A stretch of DNA of 64,000 bases, from positions 979,052 to 1,043,051 of the forward strand of contig JAFEKR010000020.1 in the NCBI GenBank assembly GCA_019022495.1, in the 5' to 3' direction. Of this stretch, positions 22,977 through 34,744 are shown in pieces. The translations under genes were made by a program, and so were the position numbers. The notes beneath the pieces were generated by a model. It was not told the origin of the DNA. It saw only the letters and a list, made by a program, of their open reading frames with translations, and searched no databases. This stretch comes from Epichloe hybrida (Eukaryota > Ascomycota > Sordariomycetes > Hypocreales > Clavicipitaceae). Numbering within the stretch: the first letter of the stretch is position 1; each line of letters opens with the position of its first letter.

Positions 22977-23565
22977 TGTCGCGTTCGGAGGGCATGGACA
23001 GAATGAACGGCGCGCGGGGGAGAAGACAAGCATTGTGAGGAGACAAAAAACTAGAAGTAACACTTGCTTACAGACGAGGTGTCTAGCGCAGGATGGGCCA
23101 GACCACGGCGGTCGAGTCGATATTATCGGTGCCTTTGTTCTCTGTTGAAAGTCTTCTATTGGTCCGATGCGGTCGCTTATCGTCTCTTTTCTCAAGTGCT
23201 CCGCAATATTTGGAAGCAATGGACGAGTTGTGGTCGTCGAGACGCAAGTCGAGAAGGGAAAAGAGGGAGACGGAGTAAAGAAGTGAGCACGGCGTTCCTG
23301 CATTAAAGAGGAATGAATGGATAAGGTCAACTGCAAAGGAGCCAACCAGATAGTAAAGAAGGGTCGGTCTGACAGAAACAAGCCTTGGGATATTCATAAC
23401 CGAAAAAAAAATCCACGAGTACGGAGTATGAGTCCCCGATAATCGTCGCTTGCAGCTTCTCGGTCGGGCTTTTTCTTGTGTTGCGACTTGCCGTTTCATC
23501 GATCTAGCCCGCGGCAGCCAGCGGGCCGAGCCTCAGCAGTGTGGCATATCTGTTCTTTCTGAGGC

Positions 23566-23678
23566 TTGCTTGCTTGCTTGTTTGGTTGGCCGTTTGGCTG
23601 TTTGGCTGTTTGGCTGTTTGGCTGTTTGGTTGGTTGGTTGGTTGGTTGGTTGATTGATTGATTGATTGATTGATTGAC
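23566..23678 (+). repeat. Compound microsatellite GCTT / TTTGGCTG / GTTG / ATTG
   Basis: Four successive short-period arrays run together: GCTT, then TTTGGCTG (about 5 copies), then GTTG, then ATTG ending in GATTGAC. The stepwise motif change suggests slippage plus point changes from one ancestral array. Confidence 0.9.
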
Positions 23679-25309
23679 GCCAGAACCAACATGTCCACCT
23701 CATCAATGTTCAGCGGCGCCTTCTCCATTTTCAACTGGTCCCAGATCCCGGGTCCCAGATCCCAGATCCCTGCTCAGCTTTGTCAATTTAGGGCCTGGGG
23801 TGGACCCACCTACAAGGGTGTCTGGTTGCAGATTCAAAGCGGCTTCTCATTCGATGTTCCCACTCCTAATCGCTCTGCAGCTGCAGCTGCTTGCTTGCTG
23901 CTGCAGACCCAGACCACGCCTCCTCCCCTGCCGACTACTTCTTGTCGTTTGGTCGACTCCCGGCTCCGTGATCATTGCGGGAGCTAATACCAGTACGGAG
24001 GCTGTTCGACTGGTAGAATGGACACGGACAGACGGGCATTAATAATCAATAACGCCACCACCCGACAACAAGGGGGGGAGGGCGGCGGTGCTCTCACACA
24101 CTGACGCCGTTGTTTCATTCTTCTTCCGAGCAGCCCCCCCCCCCACACCCTCTTTTTCATCCCCCCCTTTATCTTTATTTTCCTTCTAATCTACATGTAT
24201 TATCTCGGACTTGATTCAATTGGGGTCCGAGATGAAGACTAATCACATTGTGCTGCGAGTCGAATCGATTGCCGGCGTGGGGACTATTTCTTTGTTCGCT
24301 CCTCCGATCGACTAGCGCGACCAGAAAATGCTATTTCCCATGAACCTCAGTGACAACAGCTCAGACAGGGTTTAGTTATTTACGTGTCAACATGTCACCG
24401 TCTCGGTCCCTTTGTGTGAGTCTGCCCTGCCACTAACGCTGATGATTGACGGCGCCACCAAGATTTCCTGCACTCGACGTCCAAGGGAACGTTGCGAGCG
24501 CGGCCAAGTGGACTAAACGAAGGATGAAATACAAATATACCACATACTTCGCACACCGGGGCGCCACAACGGTTTTAGATCCCAAACGTCGGCATAATTA
24601 ACGAAATGCATAACGGATCGAAACTGACGACCCTTTCCATGTGTTTTCCCAATGTCAAGATATGTTCTCCGTAGTCCGTACCTCTACGCTTTCTCGTATC
24701 ACACAAATAAGTGATAAAGGTCCTTGTCTGACCCGGCAACAACAAACAAGCGGGGCTGTTCGATCGTGCGACGTGTATGTACTCTTTTACGGGCAACCTC
24801 CGTCCTCTCCGAATCCGCCCCCAGTGAGATGAGGTCTGTCGCTTGTGATTGACCCAGTGTGCAGCGATCGACACAAACGGGACAGGCGTACAGGAATCTT
24901 GGCTTATTATTATTCCCTGTCACTTGTCAACTTCCCATGCTTTGCAGTGGCTACGATTCCAGCATGAAAATACCGACCGCATCCCAGTCGCATCTTCTCA
25001 TTCTAGCGTTGCGAACTTGTGGACCTTGCGGCAAATGCGCATGCGCATGCAGGCATAAGTCCGTACACTGGCTTTAATGTAGAAATTAGAGAGGCGCATC
25101 CCCCATATCTGATTTTTGGGGGCCGTGATGTCCCGACAACTACCGACCCAGGGATGCGCCAGGATATTAAAAAACAAGACATAATGGCCGCATGTCATCG
25201 GACACATCTTTTCATAGCCCAGTGTGAATCCGTGTACCTCCGTAGTCGTGATATAGCTTGTGGAGTCACGTCAGCTAGGGTCTGTATCCAATCGGATAAA
25301 AGTGCATTG

Positions 25310-25810
25310 GAAGTACATACATAAATTTATGTGTGAATTAGCCTATAATTATTATACTAGTAATTTTCCTCTATACAGATTGCTACATCGCATTTATTAA
25401 TTATCCTAGATAAGTAACACGTACTTACGCGGTTACTAACCTTGTGGCAGGGGGGCTATGGGGGCTATGGGGGCCCCGCAGCCCCATACATAAGCCATAT
25501 CATGACTATATAAGGAGATTAGCAATATGTGCTACCCTATCCCGTTGGGACCTCACGCACGTATTGTGTCCACATCATTCACAGTATACATTTACGTACG
25601 GATTCGTACGGAGTAAGAGAGTACTTACTTATTAAAAGCCTACTCCGTAGACAATCTTCAAACTATTAGTCCGTACACTACCTTATATATACTACTCCAT
25701 ATTATATTATTGCATTATTAGGCTACTACTTCTTTTACAGTAAGGTTTTTTTCTAGATCTTTATCCCCTTTATCCTGCCTAGTAGCGACTAGCTTTTATC
25801 CTAGGTCCGT
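25310..25810. repeat. AT-rich island with embedded GC-rich inverted repeat
   Basis: A 500-nt stretch much richer in A+T than its surroundings, similar in texture to the RIP block at 1-3840. It carries an unusual G-rich core at about 25447-25486 (GGGGGCTATG repeated, then GGGGCCCCGCAGCCCC). It probably is a small, decayed transposon fragment; family unknown. Confidence 0.45.
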
Positions 25811-28457
25811 AATAGGCTTAATGCACCTCGGCGCTTATCAACGTGATGATGAGCCTCTCGGCTTTTCCGAGCCAAGTCTTCCTGTAGGTTGGGGCAGCTG
25901 ATTGTGCTTGATGTGAGGACGCGAGGCGCACCGTTTTTGGGCGCAGAGCAAACTGGCTCGTCAGCACGCCCGTGGCCGTGTTTGTCAGTCGTCAGCCCTG
26001 GCTGCAACGGCAAGCACCGCAGTGCTGATTTCTTCATCCAGCTGTCACATTTCTGAATGGTGGGCGGGGTAGTTTACAGTCGCTGCATCGGTGCACCGTT
26101 TATCAATCGAACCTTGTACCGGGAGTATGTATTCGCTGCCCCCAATTCTCCATCAATGCCCTGATTTCGTGCTGCTGCGGTAGCAAATAGGATCAATTGC
26201 CGACGCCAAAGAGCATTTCAGAGCACGCCATGTCCTTGTCGGTTAACTTATAATATTACTCCATATCCTTACTAATTACGGAGTACGGAGTAGCTAGTCA
26301 AAAACTGCGAGAGCGGCCGGGCCAATGCGAGTGCTTCCCCGGATAATCAGTCACAGTTCCCCGGTGGGACCACCCAACTCACTCATTAGCCTAGTTTAAT
26401 TATAGCGATCTATTTATAGCTTATAGGTGTGCATGAATGAGAAAAAAAAGAGACATGTATATTTATATTGATAAATCAGCCAGGCCATAATATCATTCAT
26501 ATTCAACTCAAAATTCTAGTGTCTTTTCTATTTTTATCTGATGATATGATATACACATGTAATGGTGAGTGGGCCAGGAGAGCTCTTTGTGCTCTGATGA
26601 TGTTGCACCAGGGTCCCTACCCACTGCGGAGCAGGTGCCCAAGATCGCTAGCCATGGTGCCTGCCATGTTGTCTCTTTTCTCTCCAGTCTCCTTCCTCGC
26701 TACTCACGCCCCGCTCGTGGACCAGTCGTGTCAGGGCATCAGGGCATCACCGCCCGTCCATGCCCCACAAGCTCAACTCTGTCACTTTGTGAGCGAGTCC
26801 ACATCGCATTTCCAGCACGGCGAGGCTTGTTTCGTCATTTTTCCGCCTCAGTCGGCCTCAGCAGCAATGCATTGATGCTGGAACAGCACTCCATAAGCGC
26901 TCTGTAATACCTTGCGTGCGTGAGTACGGTCTTGTTGTTTCCTCGCCCAAATTCATGTCTCGCCTGTCTTGTCCCGTCCGAGCCCCATCGTAAGTCGAGT
27001 CCACATAACAGCGCCCGGAAAAAGAAACAGTCAAGCAGGAAAAAACGAGAGAATTCGGCTGTGTCAAGCGATAAAACTCCTCTCGGAGAACCTCGAGGAC
27101 GGTCCAGTCGCCTTATCTTTTTCACGTTACCCCTCGTTTGTTTCCTGCCGTCCGTTTCCTGCCAGGCCTCGCCTGCAGTCCAGCAGGGAATTTGCTTTGC
27201 TGGTCCACGTGGCATTTTCCTCATTTCCAAGGACCCAAGAAGCAATTGGTGAGAGAGGAGGAGGAGGACGACGACGACGACGACAGGAACAGAAACCAAA
27301 CTTTGCTCGATAGGCTCATCCCCACCTGGCCCGGCTAGCAGAAGAACGCCAGGAAACGAGACCAGACGACCAGAAGTGCCTCACCCTTACCCCGATCCCC
27401 TCTCATCCTCACTTCTGCCTGGTTGGGTTGGCCAAGGCTTCGATTGTCTGCGGTCGGCCTTACTGCCTCTACAGGCCAGAAACTTGCTGCTTCCTCTTTT
27501 GCCACACACAGGTTTCGTCTGCGTTTAGTTACACACGCTGCCTTTTTTTTTCTCATTCTTCTCCCCTTTCGTCGCCTGCTTCGCGGCCGTTTTGCTAGAA
27601 ACCCCCGCAAGCAACACAACAAGACCGTTTCCCTCGTGCCGCAGCCCCCACCCCAAGCTGCGGGTTACTGAACAAAGCAAAACAAAACAACAAAAACCAA
27701 GATCACTCGGCACGGCCCTTCTTCTGTGGGTGTTCCTTCCCCTCTCACACGGGCCAGTCCGCCAACCAACCTGCGCTAGCCCCGCTCACCCGCAATTGCA
27801 AACTCTGTGTCGACGTCAGACAACACTAAGTCGGGGTTCACCATCAAGGCTGTTGTTGTTGCACCGCATCCATACTCAGCCTCGAATACTGGAAGGGTGT
27901 CGTACTTTCGTCTACCAATAAGACCTGGTTCGGACACATTAGTAGCTCAGACTAGCTACGACGCACGGTTTCTTTTTAAGAGTGTTGCAGACTTTGGATT
28001 GTCGGCGACTTTCTTACCCATCTTGGACTTGGACGTCTGACAGTGACGACGTGTGCGGCCTAGCACCAGACTAGACTCATCCACACCAACGCCCTCATTC
28101 TTCAGAGCTTCAGATCTGCGCTTCTCCGAGAACACACGGCCGCGGTGCATAAGTACAGGAAGTGCAGGCAGCCTACTCAGCCGAGAGGCGGCTGGGGCCT
28201 TGATTCCATAGGCGGCCCGCGAATTGCCGAATGCTGTTAAGCGAATGCTGTCGATCCTCTTTGATATACCACCTTGGGACGACTGAAGGTGGAAGGGGGT
28301 GAAGGTTTCCTCTACGTGTGTTGCCGGGTTTCGGGGAAGAATCTCTCTTCTGTTGGCGTGTGACCGCGTCGTCTGTTAGTTTTCTGGCGATTCGGCGGGC
28401 TGAATCACTCTCTGGGTCGGTCTACTGCTCTTACTCGTCATTTTCATTTTATGCACC

Positions 28458-29604
28458 ATGCCATTGCCGCCATTGCCACCATTACGTCATGTTTTCGACA
28501 CTGGATTACGGAGTTTTGCGCCGCGAAGCGGCAATCTGGATATGCTGGTTCAGCAGCAGCTCGAACTAGTTGCCCGGAATTTTGACATGAGGAACACTCC
28601 TCCTCAAAACTCGGATTCCGAGGACTTAATAGCTGAAATGGGTGACTATTTTACGCGAACGGCCATGCTGTGGGCTCATTTAACAGAACATCTGGCCCAA
28701 GGACCTCACATTGATCAAGAATCCCACCGAGCTCATGAACGATCCAAAGCAGAAACTCATTTATCTGATCTCAGGGAGATAGTCAGGATCGATGTGCATA
28801 CCGCAAGGCTCAGGTATGTTTTACCTCTATCGCTTCGGCTGCGCCAAATTGCCAAACAGGAATGAAACGAGACAGAAAAAAGAACACCCGCTGACATTGT
28901 TCATTTTGAAACAGAAGAATAAGGGATTTGAGTTTGAAATTCTCCCAAGAGGTTCAGGCAGCCTGGCGTCCAGAATCCACCACGATGAATAAGCACTCAG
29001 TCATGCAAACCTCCATCTCACCATTCTGTGAAGGAAAAAAGTCAACAACATCAGAAGCCACATCATTTGCCAGCGACAGTGATCCATTACATTTTGCATC
29101 CCGCAAGCTCCTACCTAACAAGGGTCAAATGAGCCATCACCCAGATGTGAATGGGGACATGTCCGGTTCAGAATCTTCATCGGATGACAACGACGAGCAA
29201 TTCCAAGCCATAGACATGGACGCACTCCGGCAACGGGGAAAGGGCGTCTATTTCTGTCCCAAAGGCTTGAAATGCGATAAAGGTGGCGTTGACAAGGATG
29301 GAAACCTCGTCGTCTTTGACAGGAACTCATCATTTGCGTACGTCCTTTTCTTTTCTCTTCCATTTTGATCAGCGTACCCCCCTCCCTTTACCCTTGTTGC
29401 ACTATTCGCGACAGACCGCTCAAGAATCCAGAGTGGGAATGGTAATGCTAACCGATGCAATATAGACAGCATTGCAACAAACATCGCAAACCTTGGCGCT
29501 GTGATGTACCTGGCTGTCCGAATCCTCCGAAGAAAAGGAGATTTGCTCGACGTGACGGGTTGGAGAGGCACAAAACAACAGTTAAGCATTACATGGTTAC
29601 ATGA
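28458..29604 (+). CDS. C2H2 zinc-finger protein, fingers at the C-terminus
   Basis: Exons 28458-28813, 28915-29337 and 29466-29604, 918 nt, 305 residues. Donors GTATGT and GTACGT with acceptors CAG and TAG keep the frame. The N-terminal half is helical and charged without a known domain. A Ser/Asp-rich segment (SGSESSSDDNDEQF) precedes two zinc fingers at about residues 233-300. Finger one is C-x5-C ... H-x3-H in CPKGLKCDKGGV...FAQHCNKH. Finger two is C-x4-C ... H-x5-H in CDVPGCPNPPKKRRFARRDG followed by LERHKTTVKH. Likely a nuclear DNA-binding regulator; target unknown. The start ATG is the first in this frame, but 5' exons cannot be excluded. The gene stands alone with several kb free on both sides. 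Confidence 0.8.
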
Positions 29605-32516
29605 TGACGGACCACAGAACGATGGACTTTTGACATTCCGAGGTGAATATCCCCCGCTAGGGCGCTTCTATGCACAGCCAGGTACCTAGGTACCTGCCTA
29701 CCTAGCAGGCATCCTCGGATACCAGACTGTAACCCACCAGACTGTAAAGGGGATCGGAGGAAAGAGGCTAGACTGTGACCTACAATATCGTCTGGGGGCC
29801 CATTAAGACACCAGCGCGGGGGTCGTGTAGGGATCCGCTGCATCCGAAGATAAAAAGATGCTGTTTTCTGCCCGCCTCCCATTCGTCACGCAATTGCACG
29901 AAAGAGTCGACAATGGTCTTGCTTCTACGCAGCACGGCTGCATGAGTTCTTTAAGCACGCCGTTCAGCTTGTATCCAATACCTCCTGGAATGCGCTGCGA
30001 CAGGCCTTATCATCCAACGGAGTCTGGGGGATGGTCATCATCAAGCTGCGCAGAGCATCTCATGCTTGAGTGTTCATGAGACAGGTAGTGAGTGCCCAAG
30101 CAAGCTTGCTGGCCAAGGCAGAACTCACTATTTCCGAGCAGGCAATTTGGCTTTTGAAGTCTCCTTCCCTTCCCCCCCCCCCTTTTTTTTTTCTTTTTCC
30201 TTTTCTAACACAATCATGCGTGTATCATGGATGTTGGTGTCGTATAGGTCAATTGCAAACTTCATATCCTACAAGCTTGGTGACAGTTGAATCAATGCAG
30301 TACGTGTCAGTCGTGAGTGATGTGATGATCCCGCGTTAACCGATGAATGGAGGGAAGGAGCCTGACCACACACAAGAGTGTCCAAGACGTGTTCCTTTCG
30401 TAGCCAAGAAGCCTTTTCCGGTCCAGGAGCTCGAGTAACAGGCATGTCACTCTTGGTGAGCCGGCCTGTCAAGTTCCGAGTCCAGAATAGCTGAATGTTT
30501 TCACCCCCTCACCACCACCTGCAGCTGCAAATAGCATGATTCCGAGGTCTAGGTTCTGCACTCACTTTCCTTGTTGTCTTACATGAGTCTGCGTCACTCG
30601 GGCAACATCGTCATCTAGGAAGCTTCCAAGTGGAGCGTCTTCCCCGGCACGTCTGCCCATTCCAGGCCCTCAGGCCACCTTGGTGAGTTGACATGGTCCG
30701 TAAGCGGCATGCAGGACACGTCGCACTTGTTCTATCCGATTGTGGTGGAGAGAGTAACAGTTGGTATGCTGCGTGGATGGATCAACACCACCACGTAATC
30801 ATACCTGTTGTTGGTGCGCATTCAGCATCACTCTGGTGATAAGCTGGGACGCAAGAATTACTGATCACTGAACCTCGGCCCGAGTCCCAGGGTTCGGGAA
30901 AGACCAAAGCCACCGAAGCCGTCGGTGTGGGCTTGTTCAGGCGCCGCCAAGGGAATCCTGAACTTGGTGACCCGTACGTACATGGAACCAACCGCATCAA
31001 CGCATCGTTTTTTCTTCCCCGACAAACACAATACTAGCATATAGCTTATACCTAGCCCACAGGTTGACGTTGAAATTTTGTGGCCGATCTTTTGGGCCTG
31101 AAGTCACATTTGTGTAAGTGGACCGGACACACAAGCTCTAGGCTCTTCTGGAAGTCATTATGCCTGCCGAGACAGCGTCGTATCGTATGTCCCGATTTCT
31201 CGGTTCTATATTGTATGAATTTGCGGAGACTATCATCCTTGGAGACGTGTGAAAGGGGATGAAACATGGAAAAATAGTTAGTCTCAACCAGATGACGCCG
31301 CGGTGCAGACATTCATTACTGTTCAACATTGTCAGCTCGGTTATTGAAGTTTGATCTGACCACGAATTGATGAGCGATTGCAGTATCGTCCATTCCGGTT
31401 CGTCGAGCTAGCCTCACTTCGAGACAGTGGCCAGATTTTTGCAAGAAATGCCAGTCTACGAGACGGCCTTCAAAGGCATATTCGCAGACAGAAGGCTCGG
31501 CCACGCAAGAACTCATCACATCACACAAGGTTGCGCCTAGATGTGAGTCCATCTTGGGAGTAGAAATATAATGAGCAGGAACTCCATCACACTTCAACAC
31601 ACAGACCCAAAGCACGATACTGCGTAACAATACAACCGACTTCAAATCGCGATTGTCCACGCGTGGAAGGAGCGAGCGGCGCAGGAGGAGGAAGACCCCC
31701 ATTCAAGCCCCAGAAAATGACCGGCTCACGTGCCCAAAAGTTGGTGCGGGCCTAAGGCACGACCACCACGAGTCGCAAACCCGGTCCGGTCACGAAAGCT
31801 CAAACCATGACAAGGACAAGGAGTATGAAGCTGCTACGCCTTCGTACGTATCGAGCATCCGATAAGGAACTCGGGAAACGCCAGACGGTGAGCCTCCCGG
31901 GTTGCATGCAGCATCTTGTTCCTTCACCGGCAAGCGGTAGCCCCGTTCCAGCCGAACAATGATCAGATTCAGAAGTAATTAATAATGGAGGGGTCAAACA
32001 TGCTAACTTAGTATCGGTCGCACCAGGCATAGAAAGAAAGGTGCTCTCTTTCTTGATCTGACAACTCTTGCGCAAGTCGGCACGAGCCAATAACGAGTGA
32101 CTGTTACGAGCAGGCGAGGCGATTCAACAATGGCTGTTGTTACAGTGTGAAATGGCCGATCCCAGATGGCTTCCAACATCACACCAAACTGACCTCACAG
32201 GACCAGGACTGTATTTGCACTAGGGCACTGCAATGATTATGTGCCCACTTCAAGGTGCCGCTAAAATAATCGGGCAACAACCACCGATACCTTTCGGCTT
32301 CGTGATTGCATACCAGGCGTGCCAGCGACACTCACTCGTTGGCGTCTGCAAGCAGCTTGCCGGGAACATGCCGGGCCAGGGACAGGACCGAGTAGTCGTG
32401 TTGGGCTTTCCCACGAAGTAGGCTTTGGAGCTTGCTGGATTGCTCGGTGACTATAAAGTCCGACATCGAGTAAACAAAGCGACAGATGGCGTGGTTTGGG
32501 AGATATCTTCGCTCAC

Positions 32517-32562
32517 CTCCCGCCTCCCGCCTCCCGCCTCCCGCCTCCCGCCTCTTGCCTCC
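32517..32562 (+). repeat. (CTCCCGC)n minisatellite, about 5-6 copies
   Basis: Heptamer CTCCCGC repeated head to tail and then degenerating into CTTGCCTCCCTCC. Confidence 0.85.
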
Positions 32563-34479
32563 CTCCTCTCATCTCCCACAATGTGTCTCGCTTCACGATA
32601 CAAGTCTCCTCAGTGGTAGGAGCGCGCTGACAAGGGGAGTTTCCCCATCAAATTCAGGGTTGTCATTTACGTGGTATTATCTATTACATGCAAGCACTGC
32701 GGGGTACTCTGCGCAGCTGTGACCACCACCAGCAAAACCGCATGGAGACAAGGGCCCCAGCAAGGATACCAGTCATTTCCCTGGGTTGAGTGACGTGCTC
32801 TTGAATCCGTAAGTGAAAGGACAATGAAGGAAGGAATGGAAGCAGAGCACGGAGCAAAAAACGGTACGTCGCATCGCAGGATCCTTGATGAATGAAATTG
32901 GGCCGAAAATGCGGAGAGAAGAGACGTGATGGCCGATGGCAGATGGCAGTTTCTAGTGGGGGCGGCTACGTCAACTTCGGACGGAAATCAAAGATGAATG
33001 GGGATGAATGCTGCAACAAACTTATTGTACCAAATCGACGGGATATGAGGCGGCAAGCCATGGTCGATCTATGACCGCCAGTCCCTACGAGGCGAAGCGG
33101 ATGTCAGATCCGTAAAAGGGTCCATCACAGGGTGAGGCAGGGTGAGGAGGCACTTCGCAGCACGTCCACTTGAAGCCCGAATAGTAAAGGCATGAAGCAC
33201 ATGAATTGACCGAGTCGTGTTTGGGATTGTTTGTCCACTGGCACTGGCACTGGCATTGGCAACACCTGCGAACACCGGCTGGTAATCAATTAAACAAATG
33301 CTTCCAGACCGCCGCGGCTGGCATGGGCGGCTGGCGGCACGGGGTCTGGCCCCTCCACCTTGCCATTGGGTGGATGGATGTTCACTCACGTCGGTGCCAC
33401 AAGCGTCTGCGTTTGTTGTCTCGCTCTGTTTTCTCATTCGATTTAGTTGGGGGGTTTTTTTTTTTTTTTTGCGACCGCCTTTGGACGTTTCTTGCTGGTC
33501 TTGGCTGGGACTAGGCGACCGGTCGACCAGTTTTGATTCTCATTCCCCATAATTATTCCGTTACGGCAATGCAGCCGAGCCTCTGACGACGACAGGATCT
33601 ACCGGCCTTTGTCCCTGTTGGCGCCGTCGAGCGCTGTCGAAACTCTCAAGCTGCGGATACTTTTTTACTCAAAGCCTCCTCGACGACGCATACTACAGAG
33701 TAATCGACCAGCAAACAAGTCATGTTGCCGCAGAGCATCGCATCATCCGAGCTTTCCGACCACATGCGTGCGTAGGTGCACTCCCAGCATCTTTCTTCCA
33801 TTCGGGGCGAAATGGTTGGCTTGGCTCCGTCTATATTCTCGCGCCCCCACAATCTCCTTGGTCGACCCGAGTTTCTGCTGTTCTTGTTCTTCTCTATTCC
33901 CTCCCCCCAGAGAAGACTTGAACTCTGTTTAGAAGGTCCCGCCCCACCGCCTGCATGGGTGGGAAAAGATGCGAGAGGAGGATCCCTTTTCTCGGGATGA
34001 GACATCTAACTTGGGTTGACACGTCATTGGCAAGGTCATCTATCCACTTTTTCCCTGACGAAATACAGACAGGCCCGGGGCCATCGTTGGACTACATATT
34101 TTCGCCTGGCTTTGCTTTGCTCGGTCTGCTCTTGTCATCAATGGCCATTCTGGATTCTGGATTCCCACCCAATACAAACCGTTTTTTTTTCCTTTTGTCC
34201 ACTCTCGTTCTTATTCGGCCCTCTCATTCCCTGGAAAGTTGTCGTCCCCCGCACATCCCCCCCCTGTTGTGCTCTTTGTGGGACACAATGGACGACAGTC
34301 CCACGGAGATAGGCAAATGAGCAACAAACTTGGGCGTACGGAGTAGTGTGATGCAATTGCAAGTTCTCTTGGTCATGCTCGAAAAGCCCGACTTTGTCGT
34401 CTCTCATCGTGTATCACCGCTTGTCCCACACCCCTAGCCGCCCACATCTCGGCTAGAAAGCAAACTACTACCCCCAAAG

Positions 34480-34487
34480 TATATAAA
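34480..34487 (+). promoter_or_regulatory. TATA-box candidate for the FAD oxidase gene
   Basis: The sequence TATATAAA lies 258 nt upstream of the oxidase start codon at 34745. The distance fits a promoter with a 200-nt leader. Functional use is inferred. Confidence 0.4.
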
Positions 34488-34744
34488 TCTCGGAGCCGCC
34501 CATTCCCAAGCCAAGCTGTGAGATCGGAGGATAGACAGTCCATGTATGTCTTGAAGAGCTGAACCGACTATAAGAGCGGAATGTAAACGTGAATAGGTTC
34601 GTCGTCCAAACGTTCACACCTTGCCAGTCAAGCCCGTGGCTGCTACTACCAACAAGCCTACAACAAAACGGCCATTGCCACGCCGCTGCCTTCTCCCTCC
34701 CACCACAATCAATCTCTCTTGTCTTGCATCAATCAATTGTCGGC

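Larger units (their letters stand above)
22007..28457. other. 6.4 kb gene-poor region
   Basis: No coding sequence is supportable. It contains a GA-rich microsatellite (22881-22976), a TTGG/TTTGGCTG/TTGA microsatellite (23566-23678), an AT-rich island at 25310-25810, several TACGGAGTA motifs (23420, 25607, 25641 in reverse, 26277/26284), and a pyrimidine-rich leader before the zinc-finger gene. Short open frames are scattered on both strands without recognisable domains. Confidence 0.5.
29605..34744. other. 5.1 kb gene-poor region
   Basis: No supportable gene. Two overlapping open frames at 29845-30079 have mildly protein-like composition but no domain. Repeats: an AGGTACCTAGGTACCTGCC palindromic cluster at 29680-29712, (CTCCCGC)n at 32517-32562, and GGCACT repeats near 33238. 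Pyrimidine-rich tracts precede the oxidase gene. One TACGGAGTA motif lies at 34337. Confidence 0.5.

Noticed and set aside
22740..23381. Ser/Leu-rich minus-strand frame resembling a signal-peptide protein
   Set aside because: Most of it is the reverse of the GA microsatellite; no domain and no splice support.
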